Below are positions 25,796 through 33,851 of a stretch of DNA of 64,000 nt, piece after piece; positions within the stretch are counted from its first letter, which is position 1; every line of letters starts with the position of its first letter. The notes under the pieces were generated by a model, which worked only from the letters and a program-made list of their open reading frames with translations, searched no databases and was not told where the DNA came from. This stretch comes from an uncultured Opitutales bacterium. GTDB taxonomy: Bacteria > Verrucomicrobiota > Verrucomicrobiia > Opitutales > Intestinicryptomonadaceae. The DNA lies in assembly GCA_900546565.1 (NCBI GenBank), contig URDC01000001.1, positions 104,781 through 168,780 on the forward strand. The letters run 5' to 3'. The position numbers and the translations under genes are program-made.

Positions 25796-27422
25796 TTGCC
25801 GCTTCAATCAGGAGTTTGCGTTTAAGTTTTCTGAGGTGGACAATCTTCACGAGCGCGGTGAAAAGAATCCCGAAAAGCGTCGAGGTATATCCCGCCATAA
25901 GACTCGCCGTAATTACGCCGAACGTCAGCAGAATAAGACTCGCAACCGTTCCCGCCAGCCCGATGTAAAGCCCAAGGTCGAAAAGGTTGTCTTCGTTTTC
26001 CAAAAGTTTCAGTTTAAGCGATGCGCTCGCGCGGGTTCGCCTGATAATGCCGATGCGAATCAGACAGACAACATACACTGTCGATTGCATCACGAAAAAC
26101 AACGCTATCGCCGCGAGCGTTGCCGAGTCTGTATCTAATGAAAACATATCTTTTTCTCCCACTATATTTGATTTTATTTTGTCGAATGCAATTCTAAATT
26201 CAGCGGCGTCCGCATTTTCGATTTTGACTTCAAACGCCGCAGGCTCGAACGCCGCCGAGGCAAACGCCGTGCAAATAAGAGCCGCCAGAACGCAGCGCAC
26301 CCCCAGAAACGTCGACGCGCGCCCCAAGCGCAAAATCCGCAACGCGCCCGAAACCGCCACTGCAAATCCGAGAACCGTCAGCAGCAGCTTCAACGCCAGA
26401 AAGACCTTCGGATTTTCCGCGCATGCAAGCGAAAACGCACTTTTTACCGGCGCGAAAATCTCGTCGAAGAGTTCCGCCGCGGGCGAGTTCTCATAAAGCG
26501 GCTTTCCGTTTTCGAGCAGAAACTCCACCGAGCCTTCGCCGTATTCGAGCGCGAACGAAACCGCCCCCGCGCCGCCGCGAGCCGCATTTTCGCGCAAATA
26601 CCGCGCGCATTTGGGTGCGTCTCCGACCGCAAGCGCGGCGGCAACCACACAGTCTTTCGCGTGCGCGTCGACTTGCCCCGCATACACTTTCGCGAATTCG
26701 AAAACATCGTCGGGCGACTTGAACAACTTCAATACCGCCCCGACCGCCGACGCGTCCAAATTCCGCGCCAATGCCAAAACGCCCACCGCACAAAGCTCGT
26801 ATTCCTGTTGAACCTTAATGTCCTCCAACGCATCTATCTTCGACGAAAGCTCAAACAGAAATTCCTCGCCCAAGTCGCCCGATTGAGCCGCCAGCGAAAG
26901 CGTCAAAACCGCCGCGTCAAACGACGCTCCCGCGCTCGACATTGCCGGCGGCAAATTTACCGTCGACAGACCGCGCGTCGAAAGAATTTTTTTCACAATC
27001 CTGTTGTTGCTTTGCGAAAGAAATTCCGCCAGCCTGTCGCGCGCCGACCTCGATGCAAGATAGCTAAAAAGCGGCGCACCCGTATTCTTTTTTATTCCCG
27101 CCGCCGCGCAAAACGCCGCAAAAAACGGTGAGTCGCCACCGCCGTAACGCCACGACGGATTTTCCGAAAACGCCTTTTGCGCCTCTTTTTCGACTTCTTC
27201 CATTCCCGTCGCACACCGTGCCAAAATGAGCGCAGTCGAAACCTGGGCAGAGTCGAGCCTGAATGCTGCCAAATCGGCAAGCGATTTCCCGCCTGCGCCC
27301 GCCGCCGCAACAACACACTTGTCCACCGCAACCCAATAAACGGGAATCGCGCACGCGAACAGCGCAACCGCAACCCCCACTACAACAGCCAGCAAATCAA
27401 ATGCAATTCTAACACCCCTCAT
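25782..27422 (-). CDS. Multi-pass membrane protein of unknown function with MotA/TolQ/ExbB-like C-terminal helices
   Basis: A 546-residue protein without a recognised family. An N-terminal helix (about 8-30, LLAVVVGVAVALFACAIPVYW) is followed by ~310 soluble, probably periplasmic, alpha-helical residues of Ala-rich, tetratricopeptide-like appearance. Then come helices near 350-395, a second soluble loop, a helix near 445, and a final pair LFDLGLYIGLAGTVASLILL and TASLMAGYTSTLFGILFTAL followed by a basic tail. The last two resemble the conserved GLLGTV...AL.TT.yG helices of MotA/TolQ/ExbB proton channels, but that is weak inference. It overlaps lpxA by 14 bp, so it is first in the lpxA-pdxA operon. 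Confidence 0.65.
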   Translation of the reverse strand: MRGVRIAFDLLAVVVGVAVALFACAIPVYWVAVDKCVVAAAGAGGKSLADLAAFRLDSAQVSTALILARCATGMEEVEKEAQKAFSENPSWRYGGGDSPFFAAFCAAAGIKKNTGAPLFSYLASRSARDRLAEFLSQSNNRIVKKILSTRGLSTVNLPPAMSSAGASFDAAVLTLSLAAQSGDLGEEFLFELSSKIDALEDIKVQQEYELCAVGVLALARNLDASAVGAVLKLFKSPDDVFEFAKVYAGQVDAHAKDCVVAAALAVGDAPKCARYLRENAARGGAGAVSFALEYGEGSVEFLLENGKPLYENSPAAELFDEIFAPVKSAFSLACAENPKVFLALKLLLTVLGFAVAVSGALRILRLGRASTFLGVRCVLAALICTAFASAAFEPAAFEVKIENADAAEFRIAFDKIKSNIVGEKDMFSLDTDSATLAAIALFFVMQSTVYVVCLIRIGIIRRTRASASLKLKLLENEDNLFDLGLYIGLAGTVASLILLTFGVITASLMAGYTSTLFGILFTALVKIVHLRKLKRKLLIEAANEQH

Positions 27423-27840
27423 TTTTTTATACCCCGACTTTTTATTTTATCCCCGCGCTTCCGTCAATAACAATGTGGCCTTTGTTTATAAAACCGCACA
27501 CCGCCACAACCACTCAGCACACGCCGCACTCAGCTCACGCACTAATATCAGCTCACCCATTCCGTTTGCACCACACCATTCTTAAAATCCTTATACTTAC
27601 CCGCTCGCCGCCAATGAAAAAATAAACATTGTTTTATATGAAAAACAAAAAAACGGTTATTTTCAGTCTCAAACGTTTGAGATTGCAATTTTTTTGAAAA
27701 AAAATCTTGCTATACTTAAAAACAGGGCGTAACTTGCTAAACGTATAATAAAATTAAACACAGCCAATTCGGACAAACGCTTTTCGTGCTGTGCTTGATG
27801 TTATTTTTCGTATTTAATTACAAATCACAGATAAAAAGAT
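27423..27840. other. Intergenic region upstream of sucC
   Basis: A 418-bp A/T-rich divergent region between the membrane-protein gene and sucCD. Apart from the palindrome and candidate promoter annotated separately at 27667-27716, I see no gene, tRNA or repeat of the families found elsewhere in the window. Confidence 0.5.
27667..27716 (+). promoter_or_regulatory. Perfect 16-bp palindrome and extended -10 promoter upstream of sucCD
   Basis: TCTCAAACGTTTGAGA (27667-27682) is a perfect palindrome with a central CG, the type of site bound by LacI-family dimers. TGCTATACT (27708-27716) is a good extended -10 element, about 29 bp downstream, so the palindrome would cover the -35 region or just upstream. 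The predicted transcript leader before sucC is about 118 nt. No matching regulator gene is in the window. Confidence 0.45.
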
Positions 27841-29037
27841 ATGAATATCCACGAATATCAGGCAAAACAACTGTTTAAGGAATACGGCGTTCCCGTTCAG
27901 GACGGCGTCGCCGTTAAGTCCGAGGCAGAATTCGACAACGCTATCGCGCAAATTCAGGGCGACCACGTTGTTGTAAAATCGCAAATCCACGCAGGCGGAC
28001 GCGGCAAAGGCACGTTTAAGGACGGCTTTCAGGGCGGCGTAAAATTCGTCAAGCGCGAAGACGCGCACGAAACCGCCAAGAAAATGCTCGGCAACACGCT
28101 CATCACAAAACAGACGGGCGCGGCGGGCAAAGTAGTCGGCACGGTTTTCTTCGCACAGCCGCAGGACATCAAAAAGGAATACTACCTTTCGATTTTGATG
28201 GACAGAGCTTCCAGCAAAATCGCAATCGTCGCTTCGACAGCGGGCGGTATGGATATCGAAAAAGTCGCGGCTGAAACACCCGACCAGATTTTGAAAATGC
28301 TCGTCGATCCCGATATCGGCTTGCAGAGCTTTCAGGCGAGCCGCTTGGCATTCTTCTTCGGCTTCGGAATGGATAAGGCACTCAAAAAACAGTTCATAGG
28401 CATCATCAAGGGCTTGTATAAACTGTTCGTAGATAAGGATTGCTCGTTGGTCGAAATCAACCCGCTTATCCTCACCGAACAGGGCAACATCGTAGCCTTG
28501 GACGCCAAAGTTTCCTTCGACGACAACGGCTTGTTCCGCCACCCCGAAATCGAAGCCTTGCGCGACCCGCACGAAGAAGATCCCAAAGAAATCGAAGCCC
28601 ACAAATACGGCCTCAATTACATCGCTTTGGACGGCAATATCGCATGTATGGTTAACGGCGCGGGTTTGGCGATGTCGACAATGGACATCATCAAATACTT
28701 CGGCGGCAACCCCGCAAACTTCCTCGACGTAGGCGGCAGCGCAAACGAAGAGGCAATCACACAGGCATTCAACATTCTCCTGAAAGACCCGAACGTAAAA
28801 GGCATTTTGGTCAATATCTTCGGCGGAATTATGAAGTGCGACGTCATCGCCGCGGGCGTTATCGCCGCAGTCAAAAACGTCGGCTTGAAACTCCCGTTGG
28901 TAGTCCGCTTGGAGGGCACAAACGTCGAAACGGGCAGAAAGATGCTCGCCGATAGCGGAATCAAACTCACGACTGCGGATTCTTTGGCGGACGCCGCCGA
29001 AAAAATCGTCAAAATCGTCGCGGAAGAAAACAAATAA
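27841..29037 (+). CDS. sucC: Succinyl-CoA ligase (ADP-forming) beta subunit
   Basis: TCA-cycle enzyme subunit giving substrate-level ATP from succinyl-CoA. It is 398 residues: an N-terminal ATP-grasp domain ([40 protein letters not shown]) with the metal-binding [20 protein letters not shown], and the C-terminal ligase domain with [37 protein letters not shown] and [14 protein letters not shown]. It lies 21 bp before sucD. Normal length, no anomalies. Confidence 0.98.
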   Translation: MNIHEYQAKQLFKEYGVPVQDGVAVKSEAEFDNAIAQIQGDHVVVKSQIHAGGRGKGTFKDGFQGGVKFVKREDAHETAKKMLGNTLITKQTGAAGKVVGTVFFAQPQDIKKEYYLSILMDRASSKIAIVASTAGGMDIEKVAAETPDQILKMLVDPDIGLQSFQASRLAFFFGFGMDKALKKQFIGIIKGLYKLFVDKDCSLVEINPLILTEQGNIVALDAKVSFDDNGLFRHPEIEALRDPHEEDPKEIEAHKYGLNYIALDGNIACMVNGAGLAMSTMDIIKYFGGNPANFLDVGGSANEEAITQAFNILLKDPNVKGILVNIFGGIMKCDVIAAGVIAAVKNVGLKLPLVVRLEGTNVETGRKMLADSGIKLTTADSLADAAEKIVKIVAEENK

Positions 29038-29058
29038 CATTTAACAATATTTGTAAAA

Positions 29059-29943
29059 ATGAGCGTACTTATAAACAAAGACACAAGAGTAGTCGTCAGC
29101 GGTATCACGGGTAAGACGGGCGCATTCCACGCCCAGCAGTGCTTGGCATACGGCACAAACATCGTCGCGGGCGTCACCCCGGGCAAGGGCGGAATGATGT
29201 TCGAAGACAAAGTTCCCGTATTCAACACAATCGCCGATTCCGTCAGCAAGGAAGGCGCAAACGCGTGCGTGATTTTCGTTCCGCCCGCATTCGCGGCGGA
29301 CTCGATTTTGGAGTCAATCGACGCCGAAATTCCCCTGATTATCTGCATCACCGAAGGCATTCCCGTCAAGGATATGGCAATCGTAAAGTCGCGCCTTATG
29401 CAGAATGGCTGCAAGTCGCGCCTCATCGGGCCGAATTGCCCGGGCGTCATCACCCCCGAAGAATGTAAAATCGGCATTATGCCGGGCTACATTCATAAGA
29501 AGGGCAACGTCGGCGTAGTCAGCCGTTCGGGCACTTTGACATACGAAGCCGTGTGGCAGCTCACCCAGCTCGGCTACGGACAGAGCACCGTCATCGGTAT
29601 CGGCGGCGACCCCATCAACGGCACGAGCCACCTCGACGCCGTCAAGATGTTCAACGACGACCCCGAAACCGAAGCAATCGTTATGATTGGCGAAATCGGC
29701 GGCAACGGCGAACAGCTCGCCGCCGAGTGGTTGAAGGCTAATTGCAAAAAGCCCTGCGCCGCATTCATCGCGGGTCGCACAGCCCCCAAAGGCCGCAGAA
29801 TGGGACACGCCGGCGCAATCGTCTCGGGCAATTCGGGCTCGGCGGAAGACAAAATCAAGGCTCTGCGCGACGCCAATATCGCCGTCGCAGACACTCCTTC
29901 CGTCATCGGCGAAACATTGCTCAAACACTGGGGCAAAATGTAA
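29059..29943 (+). CDS. sucD: Succinyl-CoA ligase (ADP-forming) alpha subunit
   Basis: CoA-binding partner of SucC. Over 294 residues: the CoA-binding domain ([20 protein letters not shown]), [40 protein letters not shown], and the phosphohistidine loop [20 protein letters not shown] with the active-site His. It ends LLKHWGKM. Followed by a UUCG-loop terminator, so sucCD is a two-gene operon. Confidence 0.98.
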   Translation: MSVLINKDTRVVVSGITGKTGAFHAQQCLAYGTNIVAGVTPGKGGMMFEDKVPVFNTIADSVSKEGANACVIFVPPAFAADSILESIDAEIPLIICITEGIPVKDMAIVKSRLMQNGCKSRLIGPNCPGVITPEECKIGIMPGYIHKKGNVGVVSRSGTLTYEAVWQLTQLGYGQSTVIGIGGDPINGTSHLDAVKMFNDDPETEAIVMIGEIGGNGEQLAAEWLKANCKKPCAAFIAGRTAPKGRRMGHAGAIVSGNSGSAEDKIKALRDANIAVADTPSVIGETLLKHWGKM

Positions 29944-29974
29944 AAGAAAAATTTCTTCTAACTGAAAATATTGG

Positions 29975-30001
29975 CGGCGTCCTTCGGGACGCCGTTTTTT
30001 T
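29975..30001 (+). terminator. Terminator after sucD
   Basis: CGGCGTCC-TTCG-GGACGCCG, an 8-bp perfect stem closed by a stable TTCG tetraloop, followed directly by TTTTTTT. It begins 31 bp after the sucD stop codon. Confidence 0.92.
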
Positions 30002-30152
30002 GCCACCCACACCACCACACAATACCCTGCAATTCTGCCACACAACGAACAATTGGAACGCTTTGTGACAACAACGCGGAAAAACGCCCCCCCCAAAAAA
30101 AAGGTGTTTTTCGTTGATTTTTGCCGAAAAATATTAAAATTTTTCACACAAA

Positions 30153-30959
30153 ATGGAAACTTCCGCAACATACCGCATAGAGCAAAATTTCGGAGACTTT
30201 AAAATGCCCGTCGTTATTTTCGACGAGTGCCAAAGCACAAATTCCGAGGCTGCCGACTTGTTGCGTAAAAATGTCCTGCCCGCGCCGTTTGTGGTCGTCG
30301 CAAAACGCCAGACAAGGGGCAGGGGCAGATTGGGGCGCAACTGGTTTTCGCGCGAGGGCGCATCGATATGTATGTCGGTCTGCGCCGATTTCGAGGGACT
30401 TGCGGCGGACATCATAGAGTCCGCAACGGTTCGTGCGGGTATCGCAGTTTGCGCGGCATTGTCGGAACTTTGCGGAAATAAACTGCTTTTAAAGTGGCCC
30501 AACGATATTTATTCACCGCGCGGCGAAAAAATTTCGGGTATGCTCGCCGAACTCGTCCAAGTCGAAAAATCCTATAAAATCGTATTCGGTATCGGCATAA
30601 ATTATGATTTATCCGATTGTTGCGCCGAAGCGCAAACGGGCTTGACCGTTCCAGCCTCCGACTTGCGCACCCAATTTAACCCACTTAAAAACGGACATTT
30701 TCCGACAATAACAACCGCTGCTGCAACTGTCGCAAATTCCGCCTTTAAAGAACTTTGTTCTCGCAATTTAAGCAGCATTGCCGATTTCGAAAAATACGAC
30801 TTTTTGCGCAATAAAACCGTAAACATTTCAATCGGAAATTCGCAGTTTTCGGGCGTCGCTTGCGGCGTCAACCCAAAGGGAAACCTGCTCGTCCGCCTTG
30901 GCAACGGCACAATAAAAACCGTCAATAGCGGCGAGGCGACTTTGCATAACATTGGGTGA
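30153..30959 (+). CDS. birA: Biotin--[acetyl-CoA-carboxylase] ligase (no DNA-binding domain)
   Basis: Attaches biotin to the carrier protein of acetyl-CoA carboxylase via biotinyl-AMP. The catalytic signature is QTRGRGRLGRNWFS with the GRGRxxR loop, followed by KWPNDIYSPRGEKISGMLAE and FGIGINYDL. At 268 residues it lacks the N-terminal winged-helix of E. coli BirA, so it is a monofunctional (group I) ligase and cannot be the biotin repressor. A small C-terminal SH3-like domain is present (VNPKGNLLVRLGNGTIKTVN). It stands alone, with sucCD upstream and the GH28-like gene downstream. Confidence 0.93.
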   Translation: METSATYRIEQNFGDFKMPVVIFDECQSTNSEAADLLRKNVLPAPFVVVAKRQTRGRGRLGRNWFSREGASICMSVCADFEGLAADIIESATVRAGIAVCAALSELCGNKLLLKWPNDIYSPRGEKISGMLAELVQVEKSYKIVFGIGINYDLSDCCAEAQTGLTVPASDLRTQFNPLKNGHFPTITTAAATVANSAFKELCSRNLSSIADFEKYDFLRNKTVNISIGNSQFSGVACGVNPKGNLLVRLGNGTIKTVNSGEATLHNIG

Positions 30960-31086
30960 CTTCATAAAAAACAGGGCGATTTTTTGCTGCCTTTTGACGT
31001 AAAAATTAAGTGTTTTTTTACACTTATTTAGAGACTGAAATCTTTTTTATTGACAAAATTTGCAAGAATTTTAAGCTGAAAACTCT

Positions 31087-32607
31087 ATGAAACCGTTTAT
31101 ATATGTATGGACAATATTGGGATTGTTGGCGTCGGTTGCCGTTGCCAACGCCGAAACAAAACTCATAACATATCCCGCGCCTCAGTCGGAAAAAGTCTTT
31201 GCCAGCACTTACGAAGTGAGTGTTAACGGCAAAAAGCTGGATATTTATAAAGCGTTGTCGCCCAAGTTTATGGGTGGAGAATATTACTTCTGCTACTTCG
31301 ATTTCGAGGGCGAAGTAAACGTGAAAGTCAAATCGACAGTCAAGTTTACAAAGCGCATTGGCTACACTTGCACACCCGCGCAACAGGCAGCCGCCGACAA
31401 GATTTATGTAGGCGAGCTTTTCCCCGACATCTTTAAAAATGTCAAAAAGGAAAAGCACCAGATGTCGTTTACCGCCGATAAGCCATTCAAAGCCATAGTC
31501 ATACGCACTGAGCGCGAAATGCCTCTCGTGATTTTCGGCAATCCGATTGAAAAGGACGTTCCCAAAGCCGACGACAAAAATGTTGTCTACTTCGGCCCCG
31601 GGGTTCATTATTTGGACAGAGGCGTATCGTTGAAGCCGAATCAGACGCTTTATATTGCTGGTGGTGCGGTTGTTAAGGGTAGCGTTTCCACAAGCGGCGA
31701 CAACATTACCGTTCGCGGGCGCGGTATAATTTCAATCGATAACAGAGCGCGTTATTCGAGCGGTTGTGTCAATTTCAACAACGGCAAAAACCTTAAAATT
31801 GAGGGAGTTATAATTAAAGACCCCACAAGCTGGACGCTCGTTTTCCGCAACTGCGAAAATGTTGTCATTGACAATGTTAAAATCTGCGCGGGCAGAATGA
31901 TTAACGACGACGCCATTGACATTTGCAACACTTCGAATGTAACAATCACCGACACTTTTGCGCGCGCCGAAGACGATATTATTGCAATTAAGGGGATTTA
32001 CAAAAGCGGAAAGCGTCTTGGGCTCAAACTTAACGCGGATTTGGAAAGCCGTAACAACAACTTGCCCTGCAATAACATAGTAATTGATAACTGCATTTTC
32101 TGGACTGATTCCGCGAACACGTTCCGCATTGGTTACGAATGTTACGCGCCCGAATTCAAGGGCTTGAAATGCACGAATTTGTATGTGCCGTTTTACTCCG
32201 ACCGCCCGTCGAAGTTTGAAGACTACTGGGTTAGAGCGGTTTTCCTCTTGCAGCCTGTCGAGGGTATGACGATTTCGGATATGCATTTTGAAAATGTAGT
32301 TGTGCGTTCCAACGGCTCGGACAAGCACCTGATTTTCGCCGAACCCCGCATTCTCGCTTATGGCGCGGTTCGCGAAAAGGGCGCGGCAGGCGAATACGGT
32401 AAAATCGAAAACTGCTCTTTCAAGAACATCAAAGTTGTCGGCAAAAAAGGCTCTTTCAAGGGCGCGATTTTCGCCCGCGGCAGGGATGCCGACCACAAAG
32501 TCAAGAACATCAAGATTGAGAACATTGAGTATTTCGGCAATCCCATTACCGAAAAATCGCCCAATGTCCACATCGGCGAATTCACCGACTCAATTTCCAT
32601 CAAATAA
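31087..32607 (+). CDS. Secreted GH28-like parallel beta-helix glycosidase
   Basis: A 506-residue exported protein. The signal peptide is about residues 1-21 (FIYVWTILGLLASVAVANA). Residues 22-150 form a beta-rich accessory domain; the rest is a right-handed parallel beta-helix (GVSLKPNQTLYIAGGAVVKG, then repeated NVVIDNVKI-type rungs). NDDAIDI and AEDDIIAIKG correspond in place to the catalytic-aspartate motifs NTDGID and DDCIAI of GH28 polygalacturonases, but the GHG and RIK motifs are not recognisable. It could therefore belong to a related clan N family such as GH49. Likely role: polysaccharide breakdown outside the cell. A terminator follows; no transporter is adjacent. Confidence 0.72.
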   Translation: MKPFIYVWTILGLLASVAVANAETKLITYPAPQSEKVFASTYEVSVNGKKLDIYKALSPKFMGGEYYFCYFDFEGEVNVKVKSTVKFTKRIGYTCTPAQQAAADKIYVGELFPDIFKNVKKEKHQMSFTADKPFKAIVIRTEREMPLVIFGNPIEKDVPKADDKNVVYFGPGVHYLDRGVSLKPNQTLYIAGGAVVKGSVSTSGDNITVRGRGIISIDNRARYSSGCVNFNNGKNLKIEGVIIKDPTSWTLVFRNCENVVIDNVKICAGRMINDDAIDICNTSNVTITDTFARAEDDIIAIKGIYKSGKRLGLKLNADLESRNNNLPCNNIVIDNCIFWTDSANTFRIGYECYAPEFKGLKCTNLYVPFYSDRPSKFEDYWVRAVFLLQPVEGMTISDMHFENVVVRSNGSDKHLIFAEPRILAYGAVREKGAAGEYGKIENCSFKNIKVVGKKGSFKGAIFARGRDADHKVKNIKIENIEYFGNPITEKSPNVHIGEFTDSISIK

Positions 32608-32613
32608 CGAAGG

Positions 32614-32645
32614 AAACCCCTCGACGGAATACGGGGGTTTTTTAT
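32614..32645 (+). terminator. Terminator after the GH28-like gene
   Basis: AAACCCC (32614-32620) and GGGGTTT (32634-32640) pair around a 13-base loop, followed by TTTTT. It begins 7 bp after the stop codon. Confidence 0.8.
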
Positions 32646-32648
32646 ATG

Positions 32649-33020
32649 TTCCGAAAGAGGCGCGGGATTAGCTTTCAGCTAATTCCCCGCTTTACTTTTT
32701 TTTTGTTAAAGTTGTGTAAAAAGCTGCCATTACGGATTACGCGTTCGCAAATTGAATTGTGGCGTATATCGCAATAGCCACAAGAGAATCCATTATAAAC
32801 CGCGTTTCCTCCGCTGGCGGGTTTTCGTAGCTTGGTAAGCGGCGCGGGATTAGCTTTCAGCTAATCCCCCGCTTTATTTTTTTGTTAAAGTTGTGTAAAT
32901 AGCTTACCCTACGGATTACGCGGACTCGTAATAATTTCGTGCTTCCCCTGCTGGTGGGCTTCCATAGTTTGGAAAGCGGCGGCGAATTGCCTATTGCAAT
33001 CCGCCGCCGCTTTCAAATTT
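32649..33020. repeat. Cluster of three family B hairpins with family C motifs
   Basis: This 468-bp gap holds three hairpins with the same frame but different arms. At 32649-32700: GCGGGATTAGCT-TTC-AGCTAAT and CCCCGC. At 32834-32880: the same arms with CCCCCGC. At 32973-33013: a longer one, AAAGCGGCGGCG and ATTGC-CTAT-GCAAT closing with CGCCGCCGCTTT. The first two are followed by T-rich runs and then GTTAAAGTTGTGTAAA and a TACGGATTACGCG segment, making an imperfect direct repeat of about 100 bp. CGCTGGCGGGTTTTCGTAG (32814) and TGCTGGTGGGCTTCCATAG (32949) are family C motifs. No gene is seen. Confidence 0.7.
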
Positions 33021-33024
33021 ATAA

Positions 33025-33074
33025 AAACCCCGCTATTGGCAGCCCGCCCGGCGGGACGGCCTTGCCCGTTTTTT
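33025..33074 (-). terminator. Composite repeat/terminator after the 33076 gene
   Basis: On the minus strand, AAAAAAACGGGCAAGG follows the stop codon of the 33076 gene, very like the outer arm ACGGGCGAGG of family A. Next are CCCGCCGGGCGGG and GCGGGGTTTTTAT, where CCCGC...GCGGG can pair. This matches the family C element at 63688-63720 in reverse orientation and ends in T's on the minus strand. Confidence 0.55.
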
Positions 33075-33075
33075 T

Positions 33076-33810
33076 TTAGAAGTTTTCGTTTTCTTCGTCG
33101 TCAATGGGGCTATCGAAGTCGTCGAGGTCGTCGTCATCGATATCGTCGTCTTCTTCGTCCCACTTCATTGTATCGTCTTCGGCGAGCTCTTCTTCGGCAA
33201 TATCCTCGATTTCGTCGTAATTTTCCTCTTCCTGTTTTTTCTTGGGGTCGTCTTCGTCGAGGTCGTCGAGCGAGTAGCCAGCGGGGACATATTCGAGAAT
33301 GTCGAGGATTTCAAGGAAGACGTGTATTGCGCGTCCGTCCATGTAGTCGTTCGAATATTTTTCGCGGATTTGCTCTTCGAGATCCTCAATTTCGACGTCC
33401 TGCTCGAAATGGAAGGTATCGTTTAACATTTTGACCTGCATTTTTGTGATGTGGTCGAGAAATTCGGCGTAGGGGGAACGTTCTTCGTCGAGTGTATCCG
33501 GGAGTAGGAAAAGCTGCTGTTCTTCGGCTTCGAAGACACTTTCGTTGCTGCGGACGAGTTTTATGCCGTCTTTGCCGATGCGCGAATCTATGGAAAATGT
33601 GATGAAAGCTTTTTCGACGATTGAGTCGTCGAGACCGTAGGGGCGCAGGGATTCGAGCGTATCGAGAATGTATGTGGCTTGGCGGGGATCGATGACGCTG
33701 AGTCCGTCGATGTCCCAATTAACGTTGTCGCTGGTTTCTGTTACCCACCAATTCAGGTCTTTGCCGAGTCTTACTTTGCACCAGTTGAGTTTGATTGAAG
33801 TTTTTGCCAT
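33076..33810 (-). CDS. Hypothetical acidic protein
   Basis: A 244-residue soluble protein of no family I recognise. Residues 1-170 look like a folded alpha/beta domain (MAKTSIKLNWCKVRLGKDLN, NVNWDIDGLSVIDPRQATYI, AFITFSIDSRIGKDGIKLVR). Residues 175-244 are an extremely acidic, disordered tail of Asp/Glu runs (for example DEEDDDIDDDDLDDFD). It is the last gene of the lepA-lepB-secA-lnt series, 41 bp after lnt, but nothing in it points to protein export. A DNA- or basic-protein-mimicking tail is possible; that is speculation. Confidence 0.7.
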   Translation of the reverse strand: MAKTSIKLNWCKVRLGKDLNWWVTETSDNVNWDIDGLSVIDPRQATYILDTLESLRPYGLDDSIVEKAFITFSIDSRIGKDGIKLVRSNESVFEAEEQQLFLLPDTLDEERSPYAEFLDHITKMQVKMLNDTFHFEQDVEIEDLEEQIREKYSNDYMDGRAIHVFLEILDILEYVPAGYSLDDLDEDDPKKKQEEENYDEIEDIAEEELAEDDTMKWDEEDDDIDDDDLDDFDSPIDDEENENF

Positions 33811-33851
33811 AAATTTTTAGGAGTGTTTGTATATAAATAGCGCGGGGTTCT

